From NCBI GenBank assembly GCA_003136575.1, contig PLEX01000037.1, positions 1-39,370 of the forward strand: a stretch of DNA of 39,370 nucleotides, given 5' to 3'. Positions 8,039 to 15,592 of the stretch are shown here, piece after piece. The stretch is from Bryobacterales bacterium (lineage in GTDB: Bacteria > Acidobacteriota > Terriglobia > Bryobacterales > Bryobacteraceae). Position numbers and translations under genes: made by a program. The notes below the pieces were generated by a model. That model did no database searches. It worked only from the letters and a program-made list of their open reading frames with translations, and was not told where the DNA came from. Each line of letters starts with the position of its first letter. The stretch's first letter is position 1.

Positions 8039-8272
8039 TCAGCCCTTTTGCGAATTGAGATAGCCGCGGACCACCCACGCCAATCCCGCGAGGAATAACA
8101 GGGTCAGCGTACTGTAAGGTGCAAACGGGCAAACGGTGTGGTATCCCACATCGCTCACCATCGGGGTCGAATACGGCACGAGCGTCACCAACGCCAGGAT
8201 GGCGAGCAGAAACGTGGATGCGCGGAGCAGCGAACTCTGGGTCTGCCGGGACATAGGATGTACGAACGCCAT
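8039..8272 (-). CDS. Small two-helix membrane protein, unknown function
   Basis: A 77-aa protein with two hydrophobic segments: LLRASTFLLAILALVTLVPY (about 15-34) and TLTLLFLAGLAWVVRGYL (about 55-72). A short loop between them contains DVGYHTVCPFAPYS. No family was recognised. A second in-frame ATG at 8254 (MSRQTQSS) is an equally good start and gives 71 aa. It is isolated, with 347 bp to hpnJ downstream and a divergent SGNH gene upstream. The amphipathic spacing and codon pattern look like a real gene, but there is no functional clue. Confidence 0.6.
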   Translation of the reverse strand: MAFVHPMSRQTQSSLLRASTFLLAILALVTLVPYSTPMVSDVGYHTVCPFAPYSTLTLLFLAGLAWVVRGYLNSQKG

Positions 8273-8423
8273 CAGTGTAACAATCCGAACGACGTCATCG
8301 GCTCCGCCTGACCGCCGAGTCGGGCTTCGCGGTTCGTTACGCGCACCGGAACCGCGCTAAACAGAGCGGAATCGCCGACTTCGTGACTGGAATCCCTGCA
8401 GTTTCATTCACTCCGGCGGCTGC

Positions 8424-8429
8424 TAGTAT
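8424..8429 (+). promoter_or_regulatory. Possible extended -10 element for the SGNH tandem array
   Basis: TAGTAT preceded by TGC resembles an extended -10 hexamer, about 48 bp before the SGNH1 start. No convincing -35 hexamer lies 17 bp upstream, so this is a weak call. Confidence 0.25.
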
Positions 8430-8476
8430 GGGACTAGCTTCCGACTATGGTTGCTCTTCGAAGGAGCGGGCGCGTT

Positions 8477-9511
8477 ATGATGTCAACGGCAGGACCAAAC
8501 CAAGCGGAAGCAACCACGCTCGGATCGCGGCGATTCGGTCGTCTGCCCGAGTTCCTTCTGGTCTGCGCGACTCTCGTGCTCGTGCCAATACTGGGGGAAG
8601 TCGCTTTGCGGCTGGCCGGCAAAGATGCCCCACCTCCTTACCCCCCGAAGAATCTGCGTCCGGGGGTCATTGAGGCATATGAACCCTATGGTTACAGGAT
8701 GATTCCGTCTCTCCGGACGACTTATCCTTATCCACACAACAGCCCGCACCCCCGCACGGTATCCCTTGCGGCCAATCGCGACGGCTTTCGCGACAGCCGG
8801 GAACTGGACGAGCCCGACCCGCGACCGCGCATGCTCTTCCTCGGCGATTCATTCCTTTTCGGCGACGGCGTAGAGGAATCGGAACGTTTCACCAATGTGC
8901 TGGAAAAAATGGAGCCGTCCTGGAGGATGGATAATTTCGGCATCGTCGGCTATGGACCGGATCTCATGCTGCGAAGCCTGGAGGTGGTTGGCCTGAAGAT
9001 TAGGCCCTCCGTGGTCGTATTCTGCATGACGACCGACAGCTTCCGGCGTGTGCGGCCGGAGTTCGCAGGGACGGGTTTCACGATCCCCCGGTACGAACTC
9101 CACGACGGGCATCTCGTAACCGTGCCATATCCGGCTCCGACTTTTTGGAACCAACTGCGGATTTCCGTGGCAATCAATAAGATATTGTGGGATCGGATGA
9201 GCTGGCAATGGGATCTCGACGAGGCGATCCTGAACCGCTTCGAAGAACTGGGCGACCAGCATTCTTTCAGGAAGGCGCTGGTATTCCTTCCCGGCACGGA
9301 CGACACGCCTCTCGACCAGAAGAGGCGGGCCTGGCTGAAGCAATACGCCGGCCGCCACTCGACGCCATATCTCGACCTGAGCGATCCGGTTCATAAGATG
9401 GGACAGCAAGCATTCATTCCGGACGATCCTCACCTCAATGAGGCCGGGCACATCGTAGTAGCGCGTGAACTCGACCGATTCCTTAGCGCGAGCGGGCTTC
9501 TGACGAAATGA
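8477..9511 (+). CDS. SGNH/GDSL-like hydrolase, tandem copy 1 (nucleophile intact)
   Basis: A 344-aa protein with one N-terminal membrane helix (about 24-47), predicted to be anchored facing the periplasm. The SGNH fold shows block I FLGDSFLFGDG with nucleophile S125, block II NFGIVGYGPDLML, and block V DDPH with D316 and H319. Block III reads MTTDSF instead of the usual GND, so the oxyanion Asn is not obvious. Such enzymes remove or transfer acyl groups on glycans. The ATG at 8477 is chosen because AAGGAG lies at 8461-8466; an upstream ATG at 8447 would put that site inside the gene. Its stop overlaps the next copy by 4 bp (ATGA). Confidence 0.85.
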   Translation: MMSTAGPNQAEATTLGSRRFGRLPEFLLVCATLVLVPILGEVALRLAGKDAPPPYPPKNLRPGVIEAYEPYGYRMIPSLRTTYPYPHNSPHPRTVSLAANRDGFRDSRELDEPDPRPRMLFLGDSFLFGDGVEESERFTNVLEKMEPSWRMDNFGIVGYGPDLMLRSLEVVGLKIRPSVVVFCMTTDSFRRVRPEFAGTGFTIPRYELHDGHLVTVPYPAPTFWNQLRISVAINKILWDRMSWQWDLDEAILNRFEELGDQHSFRKALVFLPGTDDTPLDQKRRAWLKQYAGRHSTPYLDLSDPVHKMGQQAFIPDDPHLNEAGHIVVARELDRFLSASGLLTK

Positions 9512-10476
9512 AGGGCGGTTACAAAGGCAAGCTTTGCCTCGTGGCCGGATTGATGGTTTCGGCGGTCCTGCTGGCCGAGTTGTCACTGCGCGTGGCCGGC
9601 AAAGATGTGCCCGTTCCGTACCCCCCGCGTTTGCGCCATCCGGAGCTCCAGGCATACGAACCTTATGGCTACAGGTTCTATCCATCACGCACGATCTCGA
9701 TTCCCTACCCTCCCGACCACCCTCGTGAAATTATCGTCGTATCCAATCGCGACGGTTTTAGGGCCAGGCGCGAACTCGACGAGCGCGACCAACGCCGACG
9801 CATCGTTTTTCTTGGAGATGGACTGGTTTCGGGAGACGGTAATCAGGAATCCGAGCGTTTCACAAATCTGCTTGAGACCCTGGAGCCCTCGCTCAGGATG
9901 GACAATCTCGGCATGACAAGTTTCGGGCCGGACTTGATGCTGAGGAGTCTCGAAACGGTGGGAGTGAAGCTGAAGCCCGCGCTGGCGGTCTTCTGCATGG
10001 ATACGGATGGCTTCCGGCGCGTTCGGCCGGAGTACGATGGCGCCGGATTCCCGATCCCACGATACGAACTCCGGTCCGGACAACTCGTGAGCGTGCCGTT
10101 TCCTGTGCCGACTTTCCGGAATCAATTGCGGATTTCCATTGCATTGGACCGGCTGTTGTGGGAACGCACCTCGCGGCAATGGGATCTGAATCGGGCTATC
10201 CTGGATCGTTTCGAGGAACTGGCAACCCAGCGGCACTTTCAGGCGGCAATCATGTTCCTTCCCGGTTCGGGCGACACAGCGGAAGACAAAGAGCGGCGAG
10301 CCTGGCTCAAACAATATTCGGACAGCCATGCAACGCCATTTCTCGATCCAAGCGACGCCATTCATCGCGCGGGGAACGACGCCTTTATTCCCGACAACCC
10401 GCATTACGGCCCGGCCGGACATCAGATCCTCGCCAAAGAACTCGACAGCTTTTTGAGAGGCCGGACTTTACCCTGA
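9508..10476 (+). CDS. SGNH-like protein, tandem copy 2 (nucleophile Ser replaced by Gly)
   Basis: A 322-aa paralogue of copy 1, sharing long stretches such as RVAGKDVPVPYPP, ESERFTNLLE, GPDLMLRSLE and FRRVRPEYDG. It has an N-terminal membrane anchor (about 9-30). The nucleophile block reads FLGDGLVSGDG, with Gly at 105 where copy 1 has Ser; block V keeps DNPH with D296 and H299. By family knowledge the loss of the Ser should abolish hydrolysis, so it may bind a glycan, pair with copy 1 or be decaying. The ATGA overlap with copy 1 implies translational coupling. The frame is intact, arguing for retained function. Confidence 0.85.
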   Translation: MKGGYKGKLCLVAGLMVSAVLLAELSLRVAGKDVPVPYPPRLRHPELQAYEPYGYRFYPSRTISIPYPPDHPREIIVVSNRDGFRARRELDERDQRRRIVFLGDGLVSGDGNQESERFTNLLETLEPSLRMDNLGMTSFGPDLMLRSLETVGVKLKPALAVFCMDTDGFRRVRPEYDGAGFPIPRYELRSGQLVSVPFPVPTFRNQLRISIALDRLLWERTSRQWDLNRAILDRFEELATQRHFQAAIMFLPGSGDTAEDKERRAWLKQYSDSHATPFLDPSDAIHRAGNDAFIPDNPHYGPAGHQILAKELDSFLRGRTLP

Positions 10477-10967
10477 GGTCAGCCGCGCAGGCAAACCCGG
10501 CCGCGTAACCTGGCCTTTGTCCAAGTCCTCCGCTGTCCGAAGACTCCGCTCCGGAGGGTTGACCGGATGTTTTCATTGCCTGGCGACGGGCCATCGCCGC
10601 CGCCCTCCCTCCGCCCCGTTTTGCGACGCGAAGCATGAGGTAACATGAACCCTGCGGACACAGGGATGATTCCTTCTCTTCTCTTCAACAGTTTCGATCC
10701 TGTCGATAGCCGTTATCCGCGAGAATTGGGCTGTGTGATCACACCTGACGGCTGCCGTGACCCGGCGTGGGACGACTCGGACGCGGCAATTGCACCCACC
10801 AGCGCATGGGGTCGCCGCTCCGCCCGGCTGACAAAGAGGTTGCCGAGTGCCAAGCCGTTGCGCATCGCGCCCCGCGCGTTCAACGCCGGTCCTCCTATGT
10901 CGGCTGGTGATTTAACCGCGGCCGGACGACCCGTTTGTCTCATTAGCCTGACCGGCTCGTTGGCGAG
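10477..10967 (+). other. 491-bp spacer between SGNH copies 2 and 3
   Basis: No recognised gene. It includes a perfect 12-bp palindrome (10733-10744) and a 108-codon open frame from 10645 listed separately. On the opposite strand a 128-codon frame (10713-11099) is also open, but it overlaps copy 3 and has no recognisable motif. Because copies 1 and 2 overlap by 4 bp, this spacer is probably an insertion or a remnant that separated copy 3 from them. Confidence 0.5.
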
Positions 10968-10971
10968 ATGA
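10645..10971 (+). CDS. Possible small ORF upstream of SGNH copy 3, doubtful
   Basis: A 108-codon frame begins at an ATG preceded by GAGG (10633-10636 region) and its TGA overlaps the ATG of SGNH copy 3 (ATGA), the same junction as between copies 1 and 2. The product is rich in Ala, Pro and Arg, has no hydrophobic segment and resembles no family I know. The Shine-Dalgarno-like site and the overlap favour a gene; the composition and lack of domain favour chance. It could equally be the end of an inserted element. Confidence 0.25.
   Translation: MNPADTGMIPSLLFNSFDPVDSRYPRELGCVITPDGCRDPAWDDSDAAIAPTSAWGRRSARLTKRLPSAKPLRIAPRAFNAGPPMSAGDLTAAGRPVCLISLTGSLAR
10733..10744. promoter_or_regulatory. 12-bp perfect palindrome GTGTGATCACAC
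   Basis: The palindrome lies 223 bp upstream of SGNH copy 3. It resembles operators bound by GntR-type or CRP-like regulators but lacks the CRP spacer. There is no gene for such a regulator nearby, so the role is unknown. Confidence 0.3.
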
Positions 10972-11936
10972 AGCGCGGCCTCTTCAGCAAGCTTCGGCTT
11001 ATCGCGGGAGTAGCCCTGTCGGTACTGCTTGTGACCGAGGTAGCGTTGCGCATTGCCGGCAAGGACGTACCGCCCCCGTATCCACCCCGGCTGCGCCATC
11101 CCGAGTTTCAGCTCTATGAGCCTTTAGGCTACAGACTCTTCCCATCGCGGACGGTGACTCTTCCCTACCCTCCCGAGCATCCGCGCGACATTACTATCAC
11201 CTCCAATCGCGATGGTTTTCGGGCCAGCCTGGAATTTGACGAGCGCGACGAGCGCCCCCGCATACTGTTCCTCGGCGACGGGTTGGTGTCGGGAGACGGC
11301 GACCAGGAGTCTGAGCGATTCACCAATCTGCTCCAGATTCTTGAGCCTTCGAAGCGGATGGACAATCTGGGCATGAAGGGATACGGACCCGATCTGATGC
11401 TCAGGAGCCTCGAGGTCGTGGGCCTCCGGCTGAAGCCCTCGGTGGTAGTCTTCTGCTTTGGCACGGACGGCTTTCGGCGTGTGCGGCCCGAATATGACGG
11501 AGTGGGCTTTCCTATTCCCCGGTACAGGCTCGAATCCGGACACCTGGTAACCGTGCCCTATCCGGCACCGGCCTTCTGGAATCAGCTCCGTATCTCGATC
11601 GCCGCGGAAAAAGCGATATGGGAGCACACGTCGCGGCAGTCGGATCTGAACAAAGCCATCCTGGACCGTTTCGACGAACTGGGCACGCAAAATCATTTTC
11701 AGCGGGCTTTCGTCTTTCTGCCAGGCTCCGGCGACAACGCGAATGACAGGGAACGGCGGGCGTGGCTGAGCCAATACGCCGAAAGTAACGGGATTGCGTT
11801 TCTCGATCCCAGCGACGCGATCCACCAGTCGGGCTTTCAGGCCTTCTTCGACGATAATCTGAACTACAATCCTGTGGGGCACCAGGTATTGGCCAGGGAA
11901 ATCGATCGCTTCCTGAGAGAGCGCATCCAGCCTTGA
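10968..11936 (+). CDS. SGNH-like protein, tandem copy 3 (Ser and His both lost)
   Basis: A 322-aa paralogue closest to copy 2, with the same membrane anchor (about 9-30) and the shared blocks AGKDVPPPYPPRLRHPEF and FRRVRPEYDGVGFPIPRY. The nucleophile block is FLGDGLVSGDG with Gly at 105, and block V reads DDNLN, so the catalytic His is Asn at 299 while D296 remains. With both residues missing a hydrolytic role is very unlikely. The full-length frame and conserved surface blocks suggest a binding or scaffolding role. It is separated from copy 2 by 491 bp. It is followed, tail to tail, by the Gfo/Idh/MocA gene 37 bp away. Confidence 0.85.
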   Translation: MKRGLFSKLRLIAGVALSVLLVTEVALRIAGKDVPPPYPPRLRHPEFQLYEPLGYRLFPSRTVTLPYPPEHPRDITITSNRDGFRASLEFDERDERPRILFLGDGLVSGDGDQESERFTNLLQILEPSKRMDNLGMKGYGPDLMLRSLEVVGLRLKPSVVVFCFGTDGFRRVRPEYDGVGFPIPRYRLESGHLVTVPYPAPAFWNQLRISIAAEKAIWEHTSRQSDLNKAILDRFDELGTQNHFQRAFVFLPGSGDNANDRERRAWLSQYAESNGIAFLDPSDAIHQSGFQAFFDDNLNYNPVGHQVLAREIDRFLRERIQP

Positions 11937-11973
11937 GCGTACCGGCGGCGGCGCGGCCAATCCGCCGGCGATC

Positions 11974-13341
11974 CTAAACCTGTTCCGGTACGACAAACGG
12001 CGCGCGGTATTTCCGGGTCAGATAGGTATTCGCTTCGGCATCGTTGACGAAAGTGCCGGTATTTTCGTCGTAATTGAGCACGCGTTTCAGACGATAGCTG
12101 GCGTTTGCCATGTGGATCAGGTTCGCCGACGTCACCCCAACCGCGATGTCCGCATTCAGGCTCTTCTGGTCGCGGCTGCGAACAGCCGCCAGAAAATTCT
12201 CAAAATGCGGCGCCGCGTCCTCGCCGTATTCGATACCCGAAACTTCGTCCATAATCTTCACGCTGTGCTGGCCCTGGTAAACCTGGAAGCCGTCCATGTT
12301 GACGGCCATCCAGCCGTCGCTGCCGTAGAAGAGATTGCCAATGGGATTGCCGCCGCCGACGGCCGTAAACCGCTCGATCAGCCTTCGTGCGGTGCTGCTG
12401 AGGTCGCGCACGTAGCTGTCGGCTCCGATGCCGCCTTCGCCGCCCGTTGGGAGGCCCCGGACTTCGAAAACGATCTCGGAATCGCCGTAGTCGAATGTCG
12501 CGATCTGTGTGTTGGGTGTCTCCTGATCGTCGTCGAACGCGTACTTGCCGCCGGTTGAAATGACGCTCTTCGGAAGCCCCTGCTTACCCAGCGCCCAGCG
12601 CGCCATATCCATTTCATGCGGCCCCTGATTGCCGATATCGCCGCTGCCGGTCTCCCAGAACCAGTTCCAGTTATAGGCGTAACGCGAAACATTGTACGGA
12701 CGCGCGGGCGCTGGTCCCAAAAACATGTCCCAATCGAGCCCCGCGGGTACCGGTTCATCGGCCTTGCGTCCGATAGAGGGACGAAACTTGTAGCAAAGCC
12801 CCTTCGCAAGGTACACCTTGCCGATGATGCCGCGGTGGAGCAGATCGATCGCCTTCATCTTGTGAGCCATGCTGCGGCTTTGCGCGCCGACCGCGACCAC
12901 GCGATTGTACTTGCGCGCCGCTTCCACCATTTTCCGGCCCTCGTACGGGTTGTAGCACGCGGGTTTTTCGACGTAAGCGTCCTTTCCCGCCTGACAAGCC
13001 CATATGGCGGCCAGAGCGTGCCAGTGATTCGGGACCGCAAGAAATACCGCCTGCACGTCCTTATCGTCATAGACCTGGCGCAGGTCCTTGTAAGCTTTAG
13101 GCTGAACCCCTGTCAGGCGTTTCACCTGCGCCTGGCCGTTCTCGAGCGAGGCCTGGTTGACGTCGCAAACCGCGACAATCCGCGCGCGCTTTGACAGGAG
13201 CGTTATATGATCCGTGCCGCGATGGCCCAGGCCGATGACCGCGACGTTGACTTTGTCGGCGGCTGCGGCACGAGATTCAGCCGATCCCGTCAGTACCGCG
13301 CCCGCGGCCAGGATCACATTGCGTCTGGAAGGCTCCCACAT
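11974..13341 (-). CDS. Tat-exported Gfo/Idh/MocA family oxidoreductase
   Basis: A 455-aa protein. The N-terminus has a twin-arginine signal: SRRNVILAAGAVLTG (5-19) followed by an Ala-rich cleavage region near residue 28. The NAD(P)-binding Rossmann fold starts at VNVAVIGLGHRGTDH (about 31-45), and EKPACYNPYEGRKMVEAA (about 122-139) carries the EKP motif with the conserved Lys. The C-terminal half is the usual beta-sheet substrate domain. Family members oxidise or reduce sugars and inositols; secreted Tat members with a bound cofactor are common in acidobacteria and planctomycetes. The substrate is unknown; a surface-glycan sugar is plausible from context. It is transcribed away from the CRTAC1-like gene with a 191-bp gap upstream. 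Confidence 0.92.
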   Translation of the reverse strand: MWEPSRRNVILAAGAVLTGSAESRAAAADKVNVAVIGLGHRGTDHITLLSKRARIVAVCDVNQASLENGQAQVKRLTGVQPKAYKDLRQVYDDKDVQAVFLAVPNHWHALAAIWACQAGKDAYVEKPACYNPYEGRKMVEAARKYNRVVAVGAQSRSMAHKMKAIDLLHRGIIGKVYLAKGLCYKFRPSIGRKADEPVPAGLDWDMFLGPAPARPYNVSRYAYNWNWFWETGSGDIGNQGPHEMDMARWALGKQGLPKSVISTGGKYAFDDDQETPNTQIATFDYGDSEIVFEVRGLPTGGEGGIGADSYVRDLSSTARRLIERFTAVGGGNPIGNLFYGSDGWMAVNMDGFQVYQGQHSVKIMDEVSGIEYGEDAAPHFENFLAAVRSRDQKSLNADIAVGVTSANLIHMANASYRLKRVLNYDENTGTFVNDAEANTYLTRKYRAPFVVPEQV

Positions 13342-13532
13342 CGTTTCGATTCCTCCTATCAGTGGTTGTCAAACCACAGCTACGATCCGCATCGCTCGCT
13401 ATCTTTCCCAGGTTAACACGTTTTGCGGGGAACTCTCTCCGCAGCCAGGCACCCGATAACCGCCGGCGGTACTATTCCGGACCACGGTTCAGGGCCGCCA
13501 GCCGGTTCCGCGGGACCGGGTTCAGCCGACCG

Positions 13533-15536
13533 CTATCGGTGTTCGCGAACGGTCAAATAACGGTCGATCGCCGGATTCTTCACGCTCTGTTTGAATCCCG
13601 ATGGCCACTGGATTTCGATGCTCTTCACGTGAGTCTGTTTTCCCAGGCCAAAATGCGCGGTGGGCTCGCTCGAAGACGCATAACTGACGGCCGTGGTCAC
13701 CCGGTTCCACTGATCGCCCCCGTCGGAGATCAGATGGACCATCGCTCCGAGGCCATCGCGATTGCTCCGCGTCCCCTCGAGCCGTACGGTAATCCAATGC
13801 TCCGTGCCTGGCGACACGTTTCGCAGAACCAGCGGCTTTTCGTTCAGCCGTGTGACTACGACGCCGATCTTCCCGTTGCGATCGAAATCGCCGAAAGCCG
13901 CTCCCCTGTGGTACGCCACTCCTGGCAGCGTCTCCATGGTGAACTTGCCTCCTTTGCGATTCGTAAACACCATGTTGGGCATTCGCCGGTTTGTGCCGTG
14001 GTCGAAGGCATGGCCACCGGCCGCGAAAATATCCTTGAACCCGTCGTTATTGAAATCGAACATGCCGACGCCCCAGGCGCCCCACGGCCGGCTCTCGCGC
14101 GCGAGGCCGCTCTGCGATGTCATGTTCGTAAACTGCCCGCCGCCGAGATTACGAAAAAGAGTGAACTCCTGAGGGGGAAGATCGGTGAGTACGATATCTT
14201 CCCGTCCGTCGTTATCGTAGTCGCGAAAGTCCGTTCCCATGGAGGATACGGGCTGGCCGTCTTCGTTATAGGCCACGCCCGCCTCCTCGGCGATCTCGCG
14301 GAACTGTCCGTTTCCCTCGTTATGGAACAGGGAGTTGGCCATCTGGTCGTTGGTGACGAAAACATCGAGCTTGCCATCGCCATCCACGTCACCGAATGCA
14401 ACGCTCATGCCTTTGCCTTTGCGGGCTTCGATTCCCGATTCCTTTGAAACGTCGCGAAATCTGCCGTTGCCTTCGTTGTGGTAGAGGATATTGCTTGAGG
14501 TCTGGTATACGTTAGGGGTGCAATAGATGCGAATTCCATCACCTTCGCAGGCCTTCTCATTGACCGGGTCCCAGTTCACATAGCGAACCACAAACAGATC
14601 CAGCAGTCCGTCGTTGTCGTAGTCGAACCACCCGGCAGCCACGAAAAGCCCCGCGCCGGGCGCTATGCCGCTCTTCGCCGTAACGTCTTCGAAGGTTCCA
14701 TCGCCGCGGTTGCGGTAGAGAGTGGTCGAGTTCGGGCCAGCTACGAAAATATCGTCGTGTCCGTCGTTATCGAAGTCGCCAACGGCGACTCCCATCGCGT
14801 ACATCGTACCGGCAAGACCCGCCTTGGCGGTGACGTCGGTGAAAGTGCCATCGCGGTTGTTATGAAACAAGCGGTTACTATACGATGCGTCTGGCTTGCG
14901 AAGACCGGGGAAAGTACCGCCATTGGTCACGAAGATGTCGGGCCAGCCGTCGGAATCGTAATCGAATACGGCTACACCGCCCATCGCGGTTTCAGGGATG
15001 TGATGTTCTCCGGTCGCGCCGTTTCTCGATATCATTTCGAGCGTGCTGGCCGTAAACTGGATTGGCGGCGGACCGGAATCCGGTGCTCCGGCGGCGTTGA
15101 CGGAGACGCCGCTCAGGGATGTTGCTGTCGCGGCAATGGCCGGCGTGGAGTTATCGGCCTCGCTCCTGAGGCGCGAGATTACCTGTCTTTGCCCGGGCAG
15201 AATCGCCTCCGCCCGGTTCAGGACATCCCTCGCATAATCTATCCGGCCCTCGCGGATAAGAAACTTTGCGTAGTCCAGCCGGGCCAGCTGATAACCGGCG
15301 GCTATAGCCTCGTGGTATTTCGTTTCCGCTTCTTTCGAATGTCCCTTGCCATCGAGATCAACTGCCACCTCGTCGATATCTTTCGCGCGCTGCGCCGCCG
15401 TCTCATAAGGGATCATCTTTCTCAGTTTTTTTTGTTTGCCCGGCGGGAGCATCTTCACCGTCGCTACGCCCAGGACAAGCAGTATAAGGAGCGAAAACAG
15501 CAAATTGACGAAGATCTTCTTAGGTCGCGATTGCAT
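13533..15536 (-). CDS. CRTAC1-like FG-GAP repeat protein with ASPIC/UnbV domain
   Basis: A 667-aa protein anchored by an N-terminal helix (VNLLFSLLILLVLGVATVKML, about 10-30). Residues 45-130 look like TPR-type helices (SKEAETKYHEAIAAGYQLA; YAKFLIREGRIDYARDVL). From about residue 190 there are seven FG-GAP/VCBS repeats with Ca-binding DxDxDG loops: FDYDSDGWPDIF, GDFDNDGHDDIF, FDYDNDGLLDLF, GDVDGDGKLDVF, RDYDNDGREDIV, FDFNNDGFKDIF and a degenerate GDFDRNGKIGVV. The C-terminus (about 580-660) is an ASPIC/UnbV domain (GAMVHLISDGGDQW; AHFGLGKQTHVKSIEIQWPSG). It forms a beta-propeller outside the cytoplasm; ligand unknown. It lies 56 bp after the flippase and may be in the same transcript. Confidence 0.93.
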   Translation of the reverse strand: MQSRPKKIFVNLLFSLLILLVLGVATVKMLPPGKQKKLRKMIPYETAAQRAKDIDEVAVDLDGKGHSKEAETKYHEAIAAGYQLARLDYAKFLIREGRIDYARDVLNRAEAILPGQRQVISRLRSEADNSTPAIAATATSLSGVSVNAAGAPDSGPPPIQFTASTLEMISRNGATGEHHIPETAMGGVAVFDYDSDGWPDIFVTNGGTFPGLRKPDASYSNRLFHNNRDGTFTDVTAKAGLAGTMYAMGVAVGDFDNDGHDDIFVAGPNSTTLYRNRGDGTFEDVTAKSGIAPGAGLFVAAGWFDYDNDGLLDLFVVRYVNWDPVNEKACEGDGIRIYCTPNVYQTSSNILYHNEGNGRFRDVSKESGIEARKGKGMSVAFGDVDGDGKLDVFVTNDQMANSLFHNEGNGQFREIAEEAGVAYNEDGQPVSSMGTDFRDYDNDGREDIVLTDLPPQEFTLFRNLGGGQFTNMTSQSGLARESRPWGAWGVGMFDFNNDGFKDIFAAGGHAFDHGTNRRMPNMVFTNRKGGKFTMETLPGVAYHRGAAFGDFDRNGKIGVVVTRLNEKPLVLRNVSPGTEHWITVRLEGTRSNRDGLGAMVHLISDGGDQWNRVTTAVSYASSSEPTAHFGLGKQTHVKSIEIQWPSGFKQSVKNPAIDRYLTVREHR

Positions 15537-15592
15537 GAAAGATGTCGTTTCCGGGGGACTGAGAAACCATTACGACGCGCCAGTCACCGTGT

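Noticed and set aside
10713-11099. A 128-codon - strand frame across the start of SGNH copy 3
   Set aside because: It overlaps a well-supported gene and has no recognisable domain.
12112-13194. + strand frames opposite the Gfo/Idh/MocA gene
   Set aside because: The - strand gene has Tat and Rossmann motifs; + frames lack any.
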